Positions 1 to 15,100 of a stretch of 64,000 nt of DNA are shown piece by piece. The stretch is from Hydractinia symbiolongicarpus (Eukaryota; Cnidaria; Hydrozoa; Anthoathecata; Hydractiniidae). The notes below the pieces were generated by a model that saw only the letters and a list, made by a program, of their open reading frames with translations, did not search any database and was not told the DNA's origin. Numbering within the stretch: the stretch's first letter is position 1; the number at the start of each line of letters is the position of its first letter. Where the stretch lies: NCBI RefSeq assembly GCF_029227915.1, contig NC_079883.1, positions 4,588,001 through 4,652,000 of the forward strand, given 5' to 3'. A program made the position numbers and the translations under genes.

Positions 1-195
1 TGTATTGATACTGGTGTATTCTGATAGATAAATATAGTGTTTGAGTCGTAATCTCTTCTAGCATGGAAAGATGAGCTAAATTTTCTTTAATGTCAGTAAA
101 TTATAGTCTTTTATTCTTACACAAATCAGGTTGAATTCTTTGCTCTAGTGTTTTTTCAAACTTTTTTTATTGGCTTGCTTTATAATTCATCTTAG

Positions 196-3100
196 ACACA
201 CACTATGGCAGGTGGTAAAATTCCATTAAAGTGTGAAGCAATACACCAAGACATAGTTACACATCAGCTGGTTGCTCTCAGTCTGATGAAATGGTTAATT
301 AAGGCTGTTGAAATTTCAGGTTTGTAGTTCTTTTTTATTATGGAGGGATTCATTCACAATGCAGTTCATCTGGAAAAATAAAAAATTGTTTTTACTAGAT
401 TGTCTTAGAAGGTTATTATGTGTGTTGGTTTCTAAAAAGTTGCATGGACGACCAGAATCTTTACTTCATCAAGTAATTATTGCTGATACAGATTTTTGGA
501 AAGGTATTAAATCCCTTTTCTAAAAAAACTATTCATTACCCTTGAAAAAATTCCCCAGGAGTGGATCTATTGTACACTTCCTTTACATCGCTGTTCCGTG
601 CACTCTTAGCACAAAGTTTTGCCTTGTCTACAATTTTGAACAAAATATGGGTTTGTGTTACAGAATTATTTTGTTGTTATGCTCTCAGCACCTCAGAAAT
701 ATTTTCCATTAGTAACCCCACAGTTGTTCTTTATTAATCATTGAATTTTTTTTAGTTGTTCGGAAGAAATCACACCATTTGTTTATGAATACGTAAGTTG
801 TATCTTGTATCATGTATTTTGTCAGCCCAGCTTTTTTATTTTGTCAAACGTTGTTAATCTTATCTAGTTTGTTGATGGATATGTATGGTCGCAATGAGTT
901 TGCAATTGAGTTTGCAAAGGTTTGGATTTTTTTTGTTAAAACTGTTTTTTGTCTTAATTTTTGCTACATATCTGTGAGATATGTGTTGCTATGACTTCCG
1001 GTTGCGGTGACTTTAGGTAAAAGGTGGTAAACTACATTAAATTTAGCTTCTGATCTTTTCACTGGTTGTTCATTTTGCAATGTTATTATTTCTCACGTTT
1101 TAGTGCTACAAGACAATTATGAGGGACTTCATTGATGATGATCACGAACACTCACTTTCTGTTAGTTTTCTTGTTAAATTGATATTTTCAAAACAATCTT
1201 TACTTTATTATGGCTACTTTTAGCAACTGTTCATTTTTTAGGTGGCTTCATTATCTGTTCAAATATTTACAGTACCAACATTGGTATGTTCTTTGCTTGT
1301 CTAGTAATGTATTAGTATTGTATTTTTACTGTAGTTTATAGTTAGAATAATTAACTAAATATTCGAGGATTGGAAAGAAAAAATGGTGTGTTTTCTTATT
1401 GATTTAAAACAGAAGACATGATTTTCAGTTGTATATCAAGCATTGGCATTGCCCTGTTTATGTTAAGAAGTTGTTTGGGCGTTATGAATAATTTGAGTTT
1501 TACTTCTGCATCAATAATTTTATTTAGCGATTTATTTATTTATTTATTTATTTATTTATTCATTTGATCTAATTATGCTGATCATGATAGTTTCATTTAT
1601 AGGCTGAAAGTTTAATGTTAAATGAAAGTATTTTGGAAGTTTGTTTAGAAACGTTTTGGAATGAACTAAAAACTTACATCGGAGGTAAGTACTCTTAAAT
1701 CTATGTAATGATCAAGCACTCACCTTGAAAAGTGCCTAAGTTGGCGATAGAAACGTCAACCCTTGACTTATATGGCCAATGCTGGAAAGTCTTATCTGTT
1801 GGGTGTAGTATTTTTTAAGACAAAATACCTATTTTTTTTTAGGGTATTTTTAAATATTCCTTTGTTCTGTTATGCTCTCTCATTGTGATCACACCTTTTT
1901 TCGTCTGCCCTGCTGTGCCCTACTAAATATCATATTATAAGATGATAAATTTAATCAGCACTTAGGCACTGTTATTGCTAGTAGTTGAAATTAAAGGAAG
2001 TGCATTCATGTTTTAGAAAATGGTAATCTTGACTTTTTTAATAATACAAAAGCAGATCTTCAACGTGCTGATTTTATACTGACTGATCTGAGGTGAGACA
2101 TTAAATCAATAAAAAGACCTATGGATTGAATATTTTTTTCTGGTTGTAAAATACGATTGAGAAAAGAATATGGTGGTGGGTGGGATTGTTGAGATCACAA
2201 CAACTGAATACCCCTACTTTATTTTTAGTTACAGGAAACATTCTTCCTTCTTTAGCTGTCACTTATAATAAAAAAGAAAAGTAATAATTTTTTTGTATTT
2301 CTAGATATTTGTTTCGTCACAAACCAAAATGGTCAGTTTCCATGAGAAGTCAGTTTTTAAAAGCATTTAATGTTTTCTTGGATATTTTGAAAGCGATGCA
2401 AGTATGCAAACTTAACATACAATAGTTTTATATAAAAATACTTGTTTATTTCACACATATAACGTTATTTGTTTTGCAGGGAATGGATTCTGTTTATCGT
2501 ATAACACAAACCCACATAGCGTATGAACCAAACTGGGAGTCTGGCTTTAACCTGCAGTTATGGATGATTAAACTTTTAGAATTAATGTTGTCCTGGTGTT
2601 GTAGTGATGTAAGTTTTTATATGCTATTTATTTGTAACTTTAGGAACAGGATGAAAATTTAAAGGGGGAACTAAAATCAAAAGATAACTTCGTTATGTAT
2701 GTTGTTAATGCTACCATAGGAAATCAAGTTCAAATAGTATTGTGTTTTTGATGCTGAGGTTATATTAAGCTTAAGCTTTAAAGAAAAATCCAATGTAAAC
2801 GAAGTTTATGCTCCTAAATTAGAAAAACTATTTTTTTTTCTTTTATTCAGTAAATAAATACTTTTTGCTTTCAGGTTGAAATTTTTAAAGCTTCTATAAG
2901 CAAATGCATTAAAGTGTTAAGAAGCCTTACTCCACTGCAATATCACAAAGTCAATGGATTTGGTAATTATTTTTATGCTCTTTGCTTCGCCTAAATAATA
3001 TTTTATATTGATATATAATAAATGTTTTCATAGTTTTAAGTACCAGAGAGTTAAAAGGATTTTTATGTAACGTGTTGGTAACTGTAGTTTATGGCATTTA

Positions 3101-6100
3101 GAATAAATTAAAAGAATATAAGTGAAGTCAGGCTGTTGTAAATTGGTGGTACCTTTACCTGTTTGGATTACATAAATTTTTTGTACAAGTTCCTTTAGAA
3201 CTTTAAATCTTTCCTTTGCTAGATTTTATATTATCCTCCTGTAAAGTATCATTATTCAATATTTGCTTTTGTTGGGATATGCGATGCAATGGCTTTAGCT
3301 CTCAAATTCTAATTCTATTTATGTTTTTTTTCCTCAACTACTTATGTGTTTAAAATTACACCTTGGTTTTTTAAACTTTTATTTAGCTTTAATTTTCCTA
3401 AAAAATCTTAGGGAAAATATGTATTGCCATGGAAAATATTTTTTGAAATTTTCATTCTAAAAAAAAGTTGTTAAATTGATGTTGTCAGCTTTTCGGAACT
3501 TGTTGACATAAATTTTTGTTTGTCACATTAGTGTGACTATGTGCCAATTAATTATATTATATTTTACGCATCTCAAATTTCAACCAATTTGTTCCCGTTT
3601 TCACAGGTTGATAAGTCTTTGGCAGAAATGTTGACATTTAGCAATTTTTTTGACCAAGTTGTTACTTCAGGCCTGGGTAACGTTTGTGGCAAGTTTCATG
3701 TCGAATAAACAGCAACTTTAAAAATTTCAAAATTACAGCAGTACTTAAGTGTATAATTGTGTATGTTATTAAAAGGAACCCAAGGTATAAAATGATGTTG
3801 TAGAGGCTAAAACCTTGATTAACAAGTCTTTTTAACTTTTTTAAAAAAGCTTTTTTCGTTCGCAAGATATTCACATTTAGAGAATTTCAGTTTTAATTAT
3901 GCTGCATAAATTACGATATCATATCTAAGTAACAACAAATTATTACATTTTCTATGTTCAGTTTTTTTTGACTTGTTAAGGAATGTGCATTCAAACTTTA
4001 TTGATACATAAATATTGTAAAGGTGAAACATGTATTTTTTTGCTAAAATTGAGCTCGTTTGTTCTTCCCAGGCCACTTAATATTTTGTTCGACAACCCAA
4101 TAACTCAGGATCTGCATGTCAGTGTGCAATCAAATTTTGTGGGTAAATATATAGAAGAAATGTTTTACAAACCAGGTTGCTGATCCCAATTTATTCGGCA
4201 ACTGGAAAAAATTTAAAAGGCCAGGGACCAGCAAACTAGTGTCATTTTGGAAAAAAGAATCTATCTTAATCAATAAACCTCCATATAATTTATGCATTGA
4301 CAAACCTTTAATGCAAATGTCTTTACAGGTTAAAATTACTGTTGACAGAAAAAGTCTAAATTAGCTATTACTTAAAAATGAAATCATAATTTATGCAGCA
4401 TAATTAAATCTGAAATTCTTTAAATGTAAATATCCTGAGAGCGAAAGAGCTTTTTAAAAAAATTAAAAAAACTTGAAAAATCATTTTATACCTTGGGTTT
4501 CCTTTAAGACATTTTTTGTTCAAAAAACAGATACCTTTTCAAAATTTGAGTTATTATTTGCAGCTTAGAAAAATACCTAGATGGTTCATGTTAAGTGGTT
4601 GGGTAAGCTCAATTCATCTTTTCATAACTATAGATAAGATATGGTAGCCCACTGTAGGGTTAACGTGATCTGTTGTCTAAGGATTAAAGTTTTTCTTAAT
4701 ATAGAGTTTTTTTAGTTAAATATTAGAATTATGCTTATTTTTTAGTGATGGTAAAGCCTGTTGTTGGAAGAGCATACGTTTCTGTACATGCTACACTGAG
4801 TCGCTTCATAGCAGGTGCGTTTCAATTTTTTATTAAAGGATAAAATGTTAGATTTATCATAAATTTATCAATTTTTGTTTTGTTAGGTTTGATCCCTGGA
4901 ATCACAAAATTTTCATTAAATTTAAGTGAAATATTACAAATACAATTTTATGAAGTAAGTTGGGTTACTCTTGAGCAGAATTAAGTTTCCTGTTAATACA
5001 TTTAAAATTTGTGAAATTGTTTTTATTCAGGCAAATTCCACCGAGCACCAAGTTGAGATGATGGAATATTCATTGCGTGCTTTAGTTTTGTTAGCACAAG
5101 TAAATGCGAGAATGTGGAAGCGAAATGGTTATGCTATCCTTCATCAGTTGTTTCATTACCAAAATGTTCGTTTTGCATCTGAAATGTTTGATCGAGACAT
5201 TTTGTTGTTACAAGTAAGTTTTACGATTAATTTACGTTGTTTCTGTTTTTTATTTTAACCCGCTATTCTGACATGACACTAGCAATATCTTTTGTGTTTA
5301 TAGACAATGAGTGCAGTGATGGATTCGAATCATTTTCTCAATGTTGTGCTGAATAAGTACAATCTAACAAACTGGGAAAGGCAAGTGCATAATACGGCTA
5401 CTTTACATTCCATACATTTCCTGCAACAACTGGTGACATGTAGCCAAATTTGGCTTACAGTGGAAAAGTCAATATTTATAATTTCAACACTTGATTACCA
5501 TGTTCGTATGAAAATTTCCTAGATGGTTGAATAATTGAGTTTTTTTTATTTTTACTGTTGAATGAACATTTTGAATGTATTAAAACCATTGGCTATAATC
5601 TGGACTAGGGTTAATAGTAATTAAAACTGAATAAGGGGGTGACATACATAATTAGCATTGTTATCTTTTTAAACTACTTTCTCCTTTTTATCACCATATT
5701 AATTAATTTTAAGTGTAAATTGTTTGTACATTTTTAGCCCAACATATGCTGCAACTGACGAAGTAAGCATGAAAGCAAATCTTTTGTACTAACGCTCTAA
5801 TTGTGTCTGTGACCACAGTGGTTATATTTACTTTCCTTTGAAGTCATGAAAAAATGCATGTGTTACAAATGTTAATCAACAAATTAGACATCACAACTTC
5901 AATAACATAAATTTGACAATGATGGCTTAATTTAAATTAATGAAGGAATTAAAATGTACATTTATCATGACGTGTATATGATCCTATCCATTTTCTTAAG
6001 CAACAACAACATAATTTGCTCTATACAAAAAAGGCAATGGATTAACGTATTTCATAAAAATTTTGCATATAAATGGCCTGATGACATTGTCACAAATCCT

Positions 6101-9100
6101 TCAGAGCCAAATATATTCTTAGGTTTTTGACGAAAAGCACTTCACCTTTTGCATTGTATGTCGCATACCTGCTCCATATGTATGTGACAGGAAAAGTGGA
6201 TGTGTTCTTTTTTCTTTAAATGACAGAAATATATTTTTTGTTAAGTTTTCTGTTATTACCACAGATTTTAAAGCACTAAAGTGGCGTTGATATATTAAAA
6301 AGATTATAACTTGGAGGCCAAATAATTTGGAAATGGGGTGGTAACGTCAGTTTTTTTATTGTGTGGTTTACTTACCATGTGATACCAAAATTAAAATTCC
6401 CCAAAGCTAGGCTAATTTGCTGGATTTGGAATCAATGAGTTGATGATGCCATTAAAAACAGTTTAAACCTCAATTATTTCTGTAACCGTTTGAAGCACAT
6501 GATTTAATACATTTTCTAGACCAGCATAATAACTAAAAAATTGTCCAAGATTGTTTTTGAAATATGCAAGGATCTGTGCTAATGTCATCCAAATGTTGGC
6601 CTTTAATGTTTCCTCAAATCATGTGGATCATTCAACTGGCCCAATCATCTAGTATATACTATTACAACAAAAAAGTTTTTTTTAACAAGATTTAATGTTG
6701 ATGTTGTTTATTTTAGGATGTCAAAACGACAGAATGTATTGCAGAAGAATTTTTCTTATTGTTACTTTATATTTTAAGTAAGTATTTTTCATCAGGATAT
6801 ATGTCCATATTTTCAAAATCTTAGCCTGGAAAATGGAACAATAAAAAATAAATTTAAGTTAGTTTGGAGTCATATTATTAACTTTGCAGCATCTAAACAC
6901 AATAATAACACAACATAACACAATATAATAAATATTGCAGGAAAAAAAGAAGGATAATATGCAAAATCTACTGCTTTACAATTCTTATTTTTAATATGAA
7001 TTTTTTTTTTTCAAAATTTTCTCCACAAATGAATGAAAATTTAGAGGAAATTTTGCAGAATGTTTTTCTTGTGCAAATTTTTTATCCTTACGATCAGCTC
7101 TGATAACTTAATTATTTGAACATTTAGGTGAACGATATGTTATTGGTTTAAGTGACACCACTGTAAAAGAAATATTAAAAAGAGAGGTCATTCATCGGCT
7201 ATCACTTGGTCCCATTTCACGCAGTGTTTTAGTAAAAACATTACCATCCGGCGATCCTGATGATGTGAGTGTGTTTCAGTTGATTAACTTTACACTACAT
7301 GTCTAAAATAATAGTTATATTTTCAACTTTTCTAGAGTAATAACTGTACTTTTGAATCAATGTTGGATGAAGTTTTGAATGAAGTTGCTACATACAGGTA
7401 TGATTTGTCACTTCATATATTTCATTGCTACATACAGGTATGATTCTGCTCACCTAATATATTTCACTCCTTTGTGTGTGCCTAAAAGGTAATGTTTTTT
7501 TCTCTGTAGGGAACCCGGTGTATCAGGAAAAGGGTTGTTCAAATTGAAAAATGAGGAGTTGTCCAAATGTAATCAATTTTTCTTCCATTTTTCGAAAACA
7601 GAACGTTCAAAGGTATGATTAAGTCATGTTAGCTTATAATTTTTTTTATGTATGGGTAAAGTAAGCAATACGGTAAAACTACTGTCAATGGTCAGTGAAC
7701 ATCTAACTTCGGATATTATTGTTAAACTCAGATTGTTACCTGTAGATAATGCAATCCAATTCACAATGATAATAACTTCACGTTATTATAATAGGGTACT
7801 ATAATAAAAGTAAATTAAACATTAAGATTAAAATGGGTGCTGTCTTCTAAACGCCAATAAACATTAAAAACCATGGTTATTCAAACCATCCAATAATGCA
7901 TATGTCCAGGATATTTGTAGACCTCTTAATCATTTTGATGAAAAATTGTGCCATTTTGTAAAAAATGTTAGCCTTAATCCATACTCACCCATATATAATT
8001 GTATCCTTGTCCTCAATATTGTAGCAGCGAAAATTTTTTTTTATTTTTTCTTCATGATGGCCGCTGACCTTCAGATATCCTAATGATTTTAACAGTGGGT
8101 AAATTGCTGGCTAGGGATCCTCAGAAAAGCATTGCCTGTAAACAAACATGTACCCTATCTCAGAATTTTACTTATATAGCACATGACCTTCTTTTATGCT
8201 TAGATGATTGAAGAAAGAAAAAAAATTGTTAAGAAAGAGTCTTTATCAGGTAATGTATCGAAACAAGTTTCACATAAATAACTGAATATTCACGTCTTAG
8301 ATTGACTTGAATTTCCATTTTAGTTGATTATTTGCCTCTTCCACCCAAGTTTCTTCCACAATTTGAAGGTGTACTACACATGCTGTGTTGTGAGAAAATG
8401 GAGCATTTATTAAAAGTGGTGTTAAAGAAGGCAATCAATGGCTCAGTTACTTCTGATGAACTTATTGAGGAGGTATCATTGCGTTTTTGTATTACTTATA
8501 AGATTGGTTTTGTTTGTGTTGTAAGACGTGATAAATTCCTTTTGTGTAGTAGGTCCCTTATGATGCAGTAATAGGTGATAATACAGACTTTGCAGGCCTG
8601 TGAACCCTTTTGTGTAAAAGGCCTTGGACCAAGTGAAATGAATTCACTCAGTAGCAGAGTCTTCAGCTAACATAATATAGTTTGAAAAATTTGTAATTAG
8701 TTAAAATTACTTTTACCCTCAAAACTGTCAGCAGAATACTTGCACTTGGTCACATGTCAGACAGATTAATTGTTAAAAAATGGCTTCTAATTCAACAGAA
8801 TGTAGACAAAATCTGGTTGATCTTATTAATAGTTTAGAAATTTCGCCGGATAGTTAAGTTATAACCAAAGAAGAGTCCAAATAATTCTTAAATAGTTTTA
8901 TGAAATCTTATTTTCAGGTTTTGTTGATGATTGCTGTTGGTTTGCTGGAAGTAAAAAGACACAGGGAAGAAAATCAAAAGTTGAGAGATTTCAATTTTCT
9001 CCAGTTAGTCACAAAAGAAGACAAAGGTGAAATTATTTTTAAGAAAACATTGACAAAGATGATAAACATATTTTAATGGCATGTTTTTGTGCTTCTTATA

Positions 9101-12100
9101 GAAAAAAGCATTCAACAACTTCTAAAGCAGCTTTCTCAAAACACAAAAACAGAATATTACACCATGTTAAAATGGACGAGACAGGTACGTGTTTGCATAT
9201 TCATTTGTTACCACAGAATTTGTACAGACTCGGGTAATCAGAAGAAGTCGAGAACGTTTTAAAGGTTATGGAAAGCTAGAGAAACTTGTATATTTTTAGA
9301 ATCAGTAAGGTATATAATGTATTAAAGATCTTTTTGAAATATTTTGCTGCGAGGGATTTTAAGTTTATCAACAAAAAGTTCAGTTTTTTCACAGTTGATT
9401 TTGTTTTCTGAAAAGCATCAAAAGCATGTGTATTGAGATGAAGTAACTTTTTGGAACCAAACTAAAAATAGACTTACATTTCAAATTACATTTTTTAACT
9501 GGTTAGAGCACACTATGTCCTGTGTCACTGTGTTTACTTTTGTTTTTTACAAATATGACAAACAACAAATATTTTTGTGGCAGCTTCTACAAACTGAATT
9601 GGAGCATTCTAATCTGGTGAATATGGAGACTAAAGATAGCGAAACGGATGGAATGCAGCTGATGCTGGAGAAATCAAGGAAAACTAAAATGGCGCAAGAA
9701 AGAAGAGATAAAATGATGGCCCAGATGAAAGATATGCAAAAAGCTTTTATGAAAACACATTCTGCCATGTTTACAGATGACGCTAAGTAAGCACAACTTC
9801 TTGTTTAAATTGTTTTTTTCTGTTCTTTCCAAACTTACACCTTTGCATGTTTTTGAAGGCCTGTTTACACTGTGTTTTTATTTGTTTTCAGTGAGGAAGC
9901 AGACAAAGATATGGAAACAGCAAACTTGATGAATCCAGTTGCGATTGGGGTAAAACATTCTAAAGTGGAGGCTTTAACTACTACTGCACAATGTATACTC
10001 TGTCATCAAGAGGAAGAAAAGATGGATACAGAACACTCCTTCGTTGTGACTTGTTTTGTACATAATTCTATGTTTTTAACTGCGAAAACCATGAGACCTC
10101 GGACTGAAATTCTGCCTGAATTAAATCATGCAACACGACTCAATGTATCTAGTTGTGGTCACATACTCCATAGCCATTGCTGGGAAAAATACTATAATTT
10201 AGTCAAGGAAAAAGAAGGCATATCTTTTCTGCAACACCGAAGGAGATCTTGCATTGATACGTCATTGTCAGAATATTTATGTCCGTTGTGCAATGCATTG
10301 TGCAACACAGTTTTGCCTCTGTTACCCAAAGCTGAGGAAGAAGAGTGGTAAGTAAGAATGTATATCTATAGACCTGCAACTGTTAAGTCCCCTCAGCTGC
10401 AAGCCTAGAGTCCCCTTTTTTGTGACTCTTACCTTTATAATTCCCCTTTTCAACCATGGTCAATGTCATTTACATTAAGAAAGTAAAAAATTTTGAATTT
10501 GAATGACACCATTATTTCCACATGCGTACACTCCAATGTGATAGATATAAACATGTTAAAGTAGCTTTAACTTTCTTTTTTATGTTCAGTGCTGATAGTC
10601 AGGACATGATGCTGAGCGAGTTTCTCACGTATCTTGAAAGATTTTCTGCTGAGATGTCATCATTCCCGAAAATAGGTACCATCGTTCTTACTTTTTTTTG
10701 TTATCTTGGGGGAAAAGTTATTGTGAATTTTTTATTTTACCTGTATTTCACATCATCCAGCAAGTTGAGAAATTTATAAGTGGCGTCTAGTAATGCAGGA
10801 TTTTATTTGTGTTGATTTTGGACAGTGAAAACTTAATGTGAATAATTTTATAGGACCCCGAAGGAAAAATATTTCCATCTCATCGGATTCCAATTCAAAC
10901 TTTGCTTCAACTATGCGAAGACTGCTTTATACTTACATTGGGTAGCTTTCTTATTTCGCAATGCACCTTTTTTTATTATTATTACTATGATGCACTTAAC
11001 ATTTAATTTACTTTGATTTCCACCATTTATTATAGAACTGACAATCCAAGTTCTACAGGCGTTTTTTCGGAATTATTTGCAAAGAAGTTGTTTACTGTAA
11101 GAAGAATTATATTTGTGCTTGATAAAAACATAACCTGTGCAGTTTTTAACTCATAAAAATATTTCTTATGTAGTCTTCCAATCTTGAGAAGTCCTCTCAC
11201 GACGCAACTGGCCCGCCATTAGCCTGGATGGCATGTTCATTTTCACTGCAATCATTAGGTATGTTAAAAAAGGAGAAAATGAGTGAGTAATGTGAAGTCA
11301 AATGGTACTTTTACTTGAGTTTAAAGTGTTGTAGAAAATTTAGTTCGAAATGATTAAATTCAGGCAACGCAATGAAATTTTAAGTCATGTTAAAACTATT
11401 CATTTCGTTTTAAGATTTTTCATGATCAGATCTTCTTGAGTAATATCATTGAAGGCAGAAAAAGTTTTAATTTTTCAGCTTATATGATTTTTTGTAACAG
11501 TATTTTTTTCTGTTTAGAATGTAGCCATCGAGACATGAAAAAGAATCTATTTCACAATCTGTCAGATCGACAGGTAATGTTATCAATAACTTCTTTCTTC
11601 TATATACCAGACGGATTGATAACTAAACAGTCAGCAACCTTTTAAAACTTTTTTGTTTAGAGCAAATTTTGGCTGACTTTCGTTCAATACTTAGCTTCAA
11701 ATTGCCACGCTGGAATACATGAAGTGAAAGACTTTGGAGATATACTATTTCAATGTGAGTAGACTTGTAAGATTTGTGCATTACTATCACGAGGAAAGAA
11801 ACTTACCTTTGGAAAAGCAGACATTTTAGTGGGGCGTATGTTTTTTTGCATAAACTGTAAGTGTTAGTCTACACAAAGGATGCGTTAGATCAAGCTGTAT
11901 TTCTTGTATGACTTTCCTAAAGATTTTTGTTTACTATGCCAGATTTTGTTAAAAACAAAACAATTTTAATTATTTGACCTTAAAGCAGTATTTACAAATT
12001 TCATTGTCACCATTAAGTCCAGCAAGCTTTTTCTGTTCAGTGTGAGAATTTTAGTCGAAAAAAGTAACGATTTCCAGATCTAAATAAATCTCATGTTCTA

Positions 12101-15100
12101 TACACATTTATCATTTTTTTCCAGAAAAATAACTTTATAAGCAGAAAACGCATTCTCTGATTTCTATCCTCTAATTTCCAATTTTTGAAGTTGTAAAAAA
12201 TTTTTATATTTAACTTTCACAATATTTACAAGGTGGAATTGTCAGACAGATTATCTGTTGGTTGGTTACTGTGCATGCATTATATAATTTTTAATGAAAG
12301 ATTCTTATGTCATTGATCATGTCCATACTCAACTGGTCAAAAGGTTATGTCCATACTCAACTTTGAATTGTTAAATGTATTAAACCTATATGGATTACAA
12401 TTGGAGTGTACATACTTTAAAATGTATCGCTAATTAAACAACTTCCATTTTGCCCTATCTTTGCCGGAAAATATTTACTCTCTTTTGTATATATTTCAGC
12501 ACCGTGCCAAAGGGGTGCTCTCCCCATTTTCTGGACCAGATAAAGCATTGTGACCTTCTGACAAAGACCTTACCTAAACAAATTGCTCTGAATGTCTTGC
12601 ACATGTATCTTTGTCGAAACTGCTATTCTGTCTCGGAAAAAGGCTAAATTCAGAAATTAGAACCGGTCTAAAATAGTCATTTTTAAATTTTTACCGAATT
12701 TTGGATTACCCCAATGTCCACGAATGCCCGAAATCTTAAAAAATCTTACTGTGATAGGTGGCAGGTTTTTTTTATAAATTTACTCTTCTTTGGGTGTGAT
12801 TTAATAAATATTTATATGGTAAGTTATGTAGTGACTAAATTACTAGGTTTTTTGTGAGTTTGCTTTGGTATGGTAGGGCAGAGTTAGCTATGTTTACGTA
12901 ATCTTAGTATTTTTTCTCTTTTATAATGCTAATTTTGTTCTCTGTAGTTTTATGCAGTGATGACAATGAGAGTCATATGTCAATACTCAATATTGACATC
13001 TTCGGCTTGATGCTCAGCTTGAGATTCTTAATGACCGCTGTTCAACATATGTTTCAAGAGCGGTCAACGAATTTCATGAAGCTGTCATCTTGTTTGATCG
13101 ACGATGGAGTGCTTAAAATATGTCTTGTGGCGTATTTGGTGAAAATCTATATAACCGCTCCGCAGTTTACTATGGAAGGTACGTGATGATGTATATTTTA
13201 AAGAATAAATGATTTTATATATGTTATATATGTTACACTTTTACTTTAGAAATTATTGAAGATTCTGAAGAGCTACCCGTTGTTCAAACGTGGCGCTTCA
13301 TTAAGAAACTGTGGTATGTTTATTTTTAGTGTTCCTCCATGTTTTCTCTTTTCCGTGCTCGCCATCATATCATTGTAGTTTTTTTATGTCTATCACGCTA
13401 CGGCTGCTCCTCAGTATATGCCACCACATTACTTTTGTTTGTTTTAGCAAATCCGACGAAGTATCAAATATAAATGGCGATCTTTTAAAAGAACATGTTG
13501 TGACATCACTGCTCCCCTTTTTAAGATGTTCAACTTTATTTTTTCATTTTCTTACTGGCATCAAGTTACCAGACGACCTTAAAACTGGTAAATAGTTTAC
13601 TACAAGTATAATCCATGTCTTTCTTAAATCGAGTATGGAAAAAGCGCACATAATAAAGGCTTGTTTACACGTCTACGAAATACGCAAGCAACATAAAATC
13701 TTATCTGAGAGTCAATGTTCCTTAGCTCATGTATTTTACAAGCTCGACTGTTTCTTAAATGTTTCTCGTTGACTATATACTCGGAAAGGTTAAATCCACG
13801 TTCCGCATTGCTCGTTAGGGTTGATGCGCCGATCGAGATTAAACTTTTAGATAAATTTAGTTATATAAAAGTTTTAGCACAAGAAAAGTCTTCAATCTTG
13901 CATCCAGTTGCTTACTGTATCTGCGTGATTGCAGAAAGAAATGTGAGACAAAGGAATTCACATAAAAGCAAACTTTCTCACCATTCGTCTTAAAATATAA
14001 GGATAGGCTAACCACAAATTAAAAAGTAGGAATTTTTTTCCAAAAAGCCTCGTATTATGTCCACGATTGTAGAGTTATAACGCTATTAGCTCTTCGAATT
14101 TTAAGTGTGTTATCTTCAGTACAGTTCATATCTCATTTTGACGTTTATTTTTTTAGGGAAAACACCAAACGCGGATGAGTTAGTTTTGTTGTTAACTTAT
14201 CTTAACCTTCCTCGCGATCTTAACCAAATACTCTCACTTGATTGGCTGGTGTCTGAATCACGTGTCGTTTCAATGATTGAAAGGTTAGATATCTACTTTT
14301 AGTTGTTATTAGCTAACACTATCCAGTATGGACGTTCTCACTAGTATGCCCAGCCGGTTATGAGTGTCAAGCTAAACTTAATACAGAGTATAGTTTATAT
14401 ATATAGACAAAATATAGACAGACAATATTGTGTATTATTATAATTAACAAGCTGTTAAAACCTGCGGAAGAATTTTCTCGCGTAATATTAAAATTATTCG
14501 GCAAAAAAAAATTCCTACCTAATGAAGTCACCTTATTTTTTTACATAATTTGTTATAGTCAAATAGTCAATTAAAATTGTAAAAAAAACTTTCTAAAGTA
14601 CAGAACATTTTTGTAGAGAATGTTGTATAACCGTATTTAGAAAATTGTAAACAATGGAGGTGCCTTCAGACATCATTAGAGTATTAGTATACAAGACTAG
14701 TTTTTAAAACCCATAGAAAAATCCACTTCAGCATTTTTTTAAATTCATTGTGGTTCTAATTATTTAATTTGTTGTTAATTTCCTTACAAAGGCTGCAAAG
14801 AAGATAATAACAATTAATATAAAAATTATTGTGGAAAGTTTATTATTTCTTGAACTTGATAGTTTAGTTTCCACAGTAATATGAATACTGAACAGACAAA
14901 CCGAAATAATACCTTCAATAAAATCAGTAAAAATGTTTAAATCGCGTTTACATTATTAATTCATGACAAAGCAATTACATTCCCTGTGGTTTTTAAACCG
15001 TCCATGGTAAATTTAACTTCGCAAACAGAACATTTTCCAGCTAACTTAATTGGTTATGTTATCACATTTTTTGTTTCACCTAATTTGAAATGTAATCAAA

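Larger units (their letters stand above)
2963..4745 (+). other. UBR1/UBR2: Large UBR intron 10 holding two inverted copies of a dispersed repeat
   Basis: This 1.78-kb intron is among the longest of the UBR gene, most of whose introns are below 600 bp. No coding sequence is visible. Its length is explained at least partly by two opposite-facing copies of one repeat family, annotated separately. Confidence 0.7.

Noticed and set aside
12316-12363. Short direct repeat ATGTCCATACTCAACT
   Set aside because: A 27-bp local duplication in a UBR intron with no overlap of any signal.
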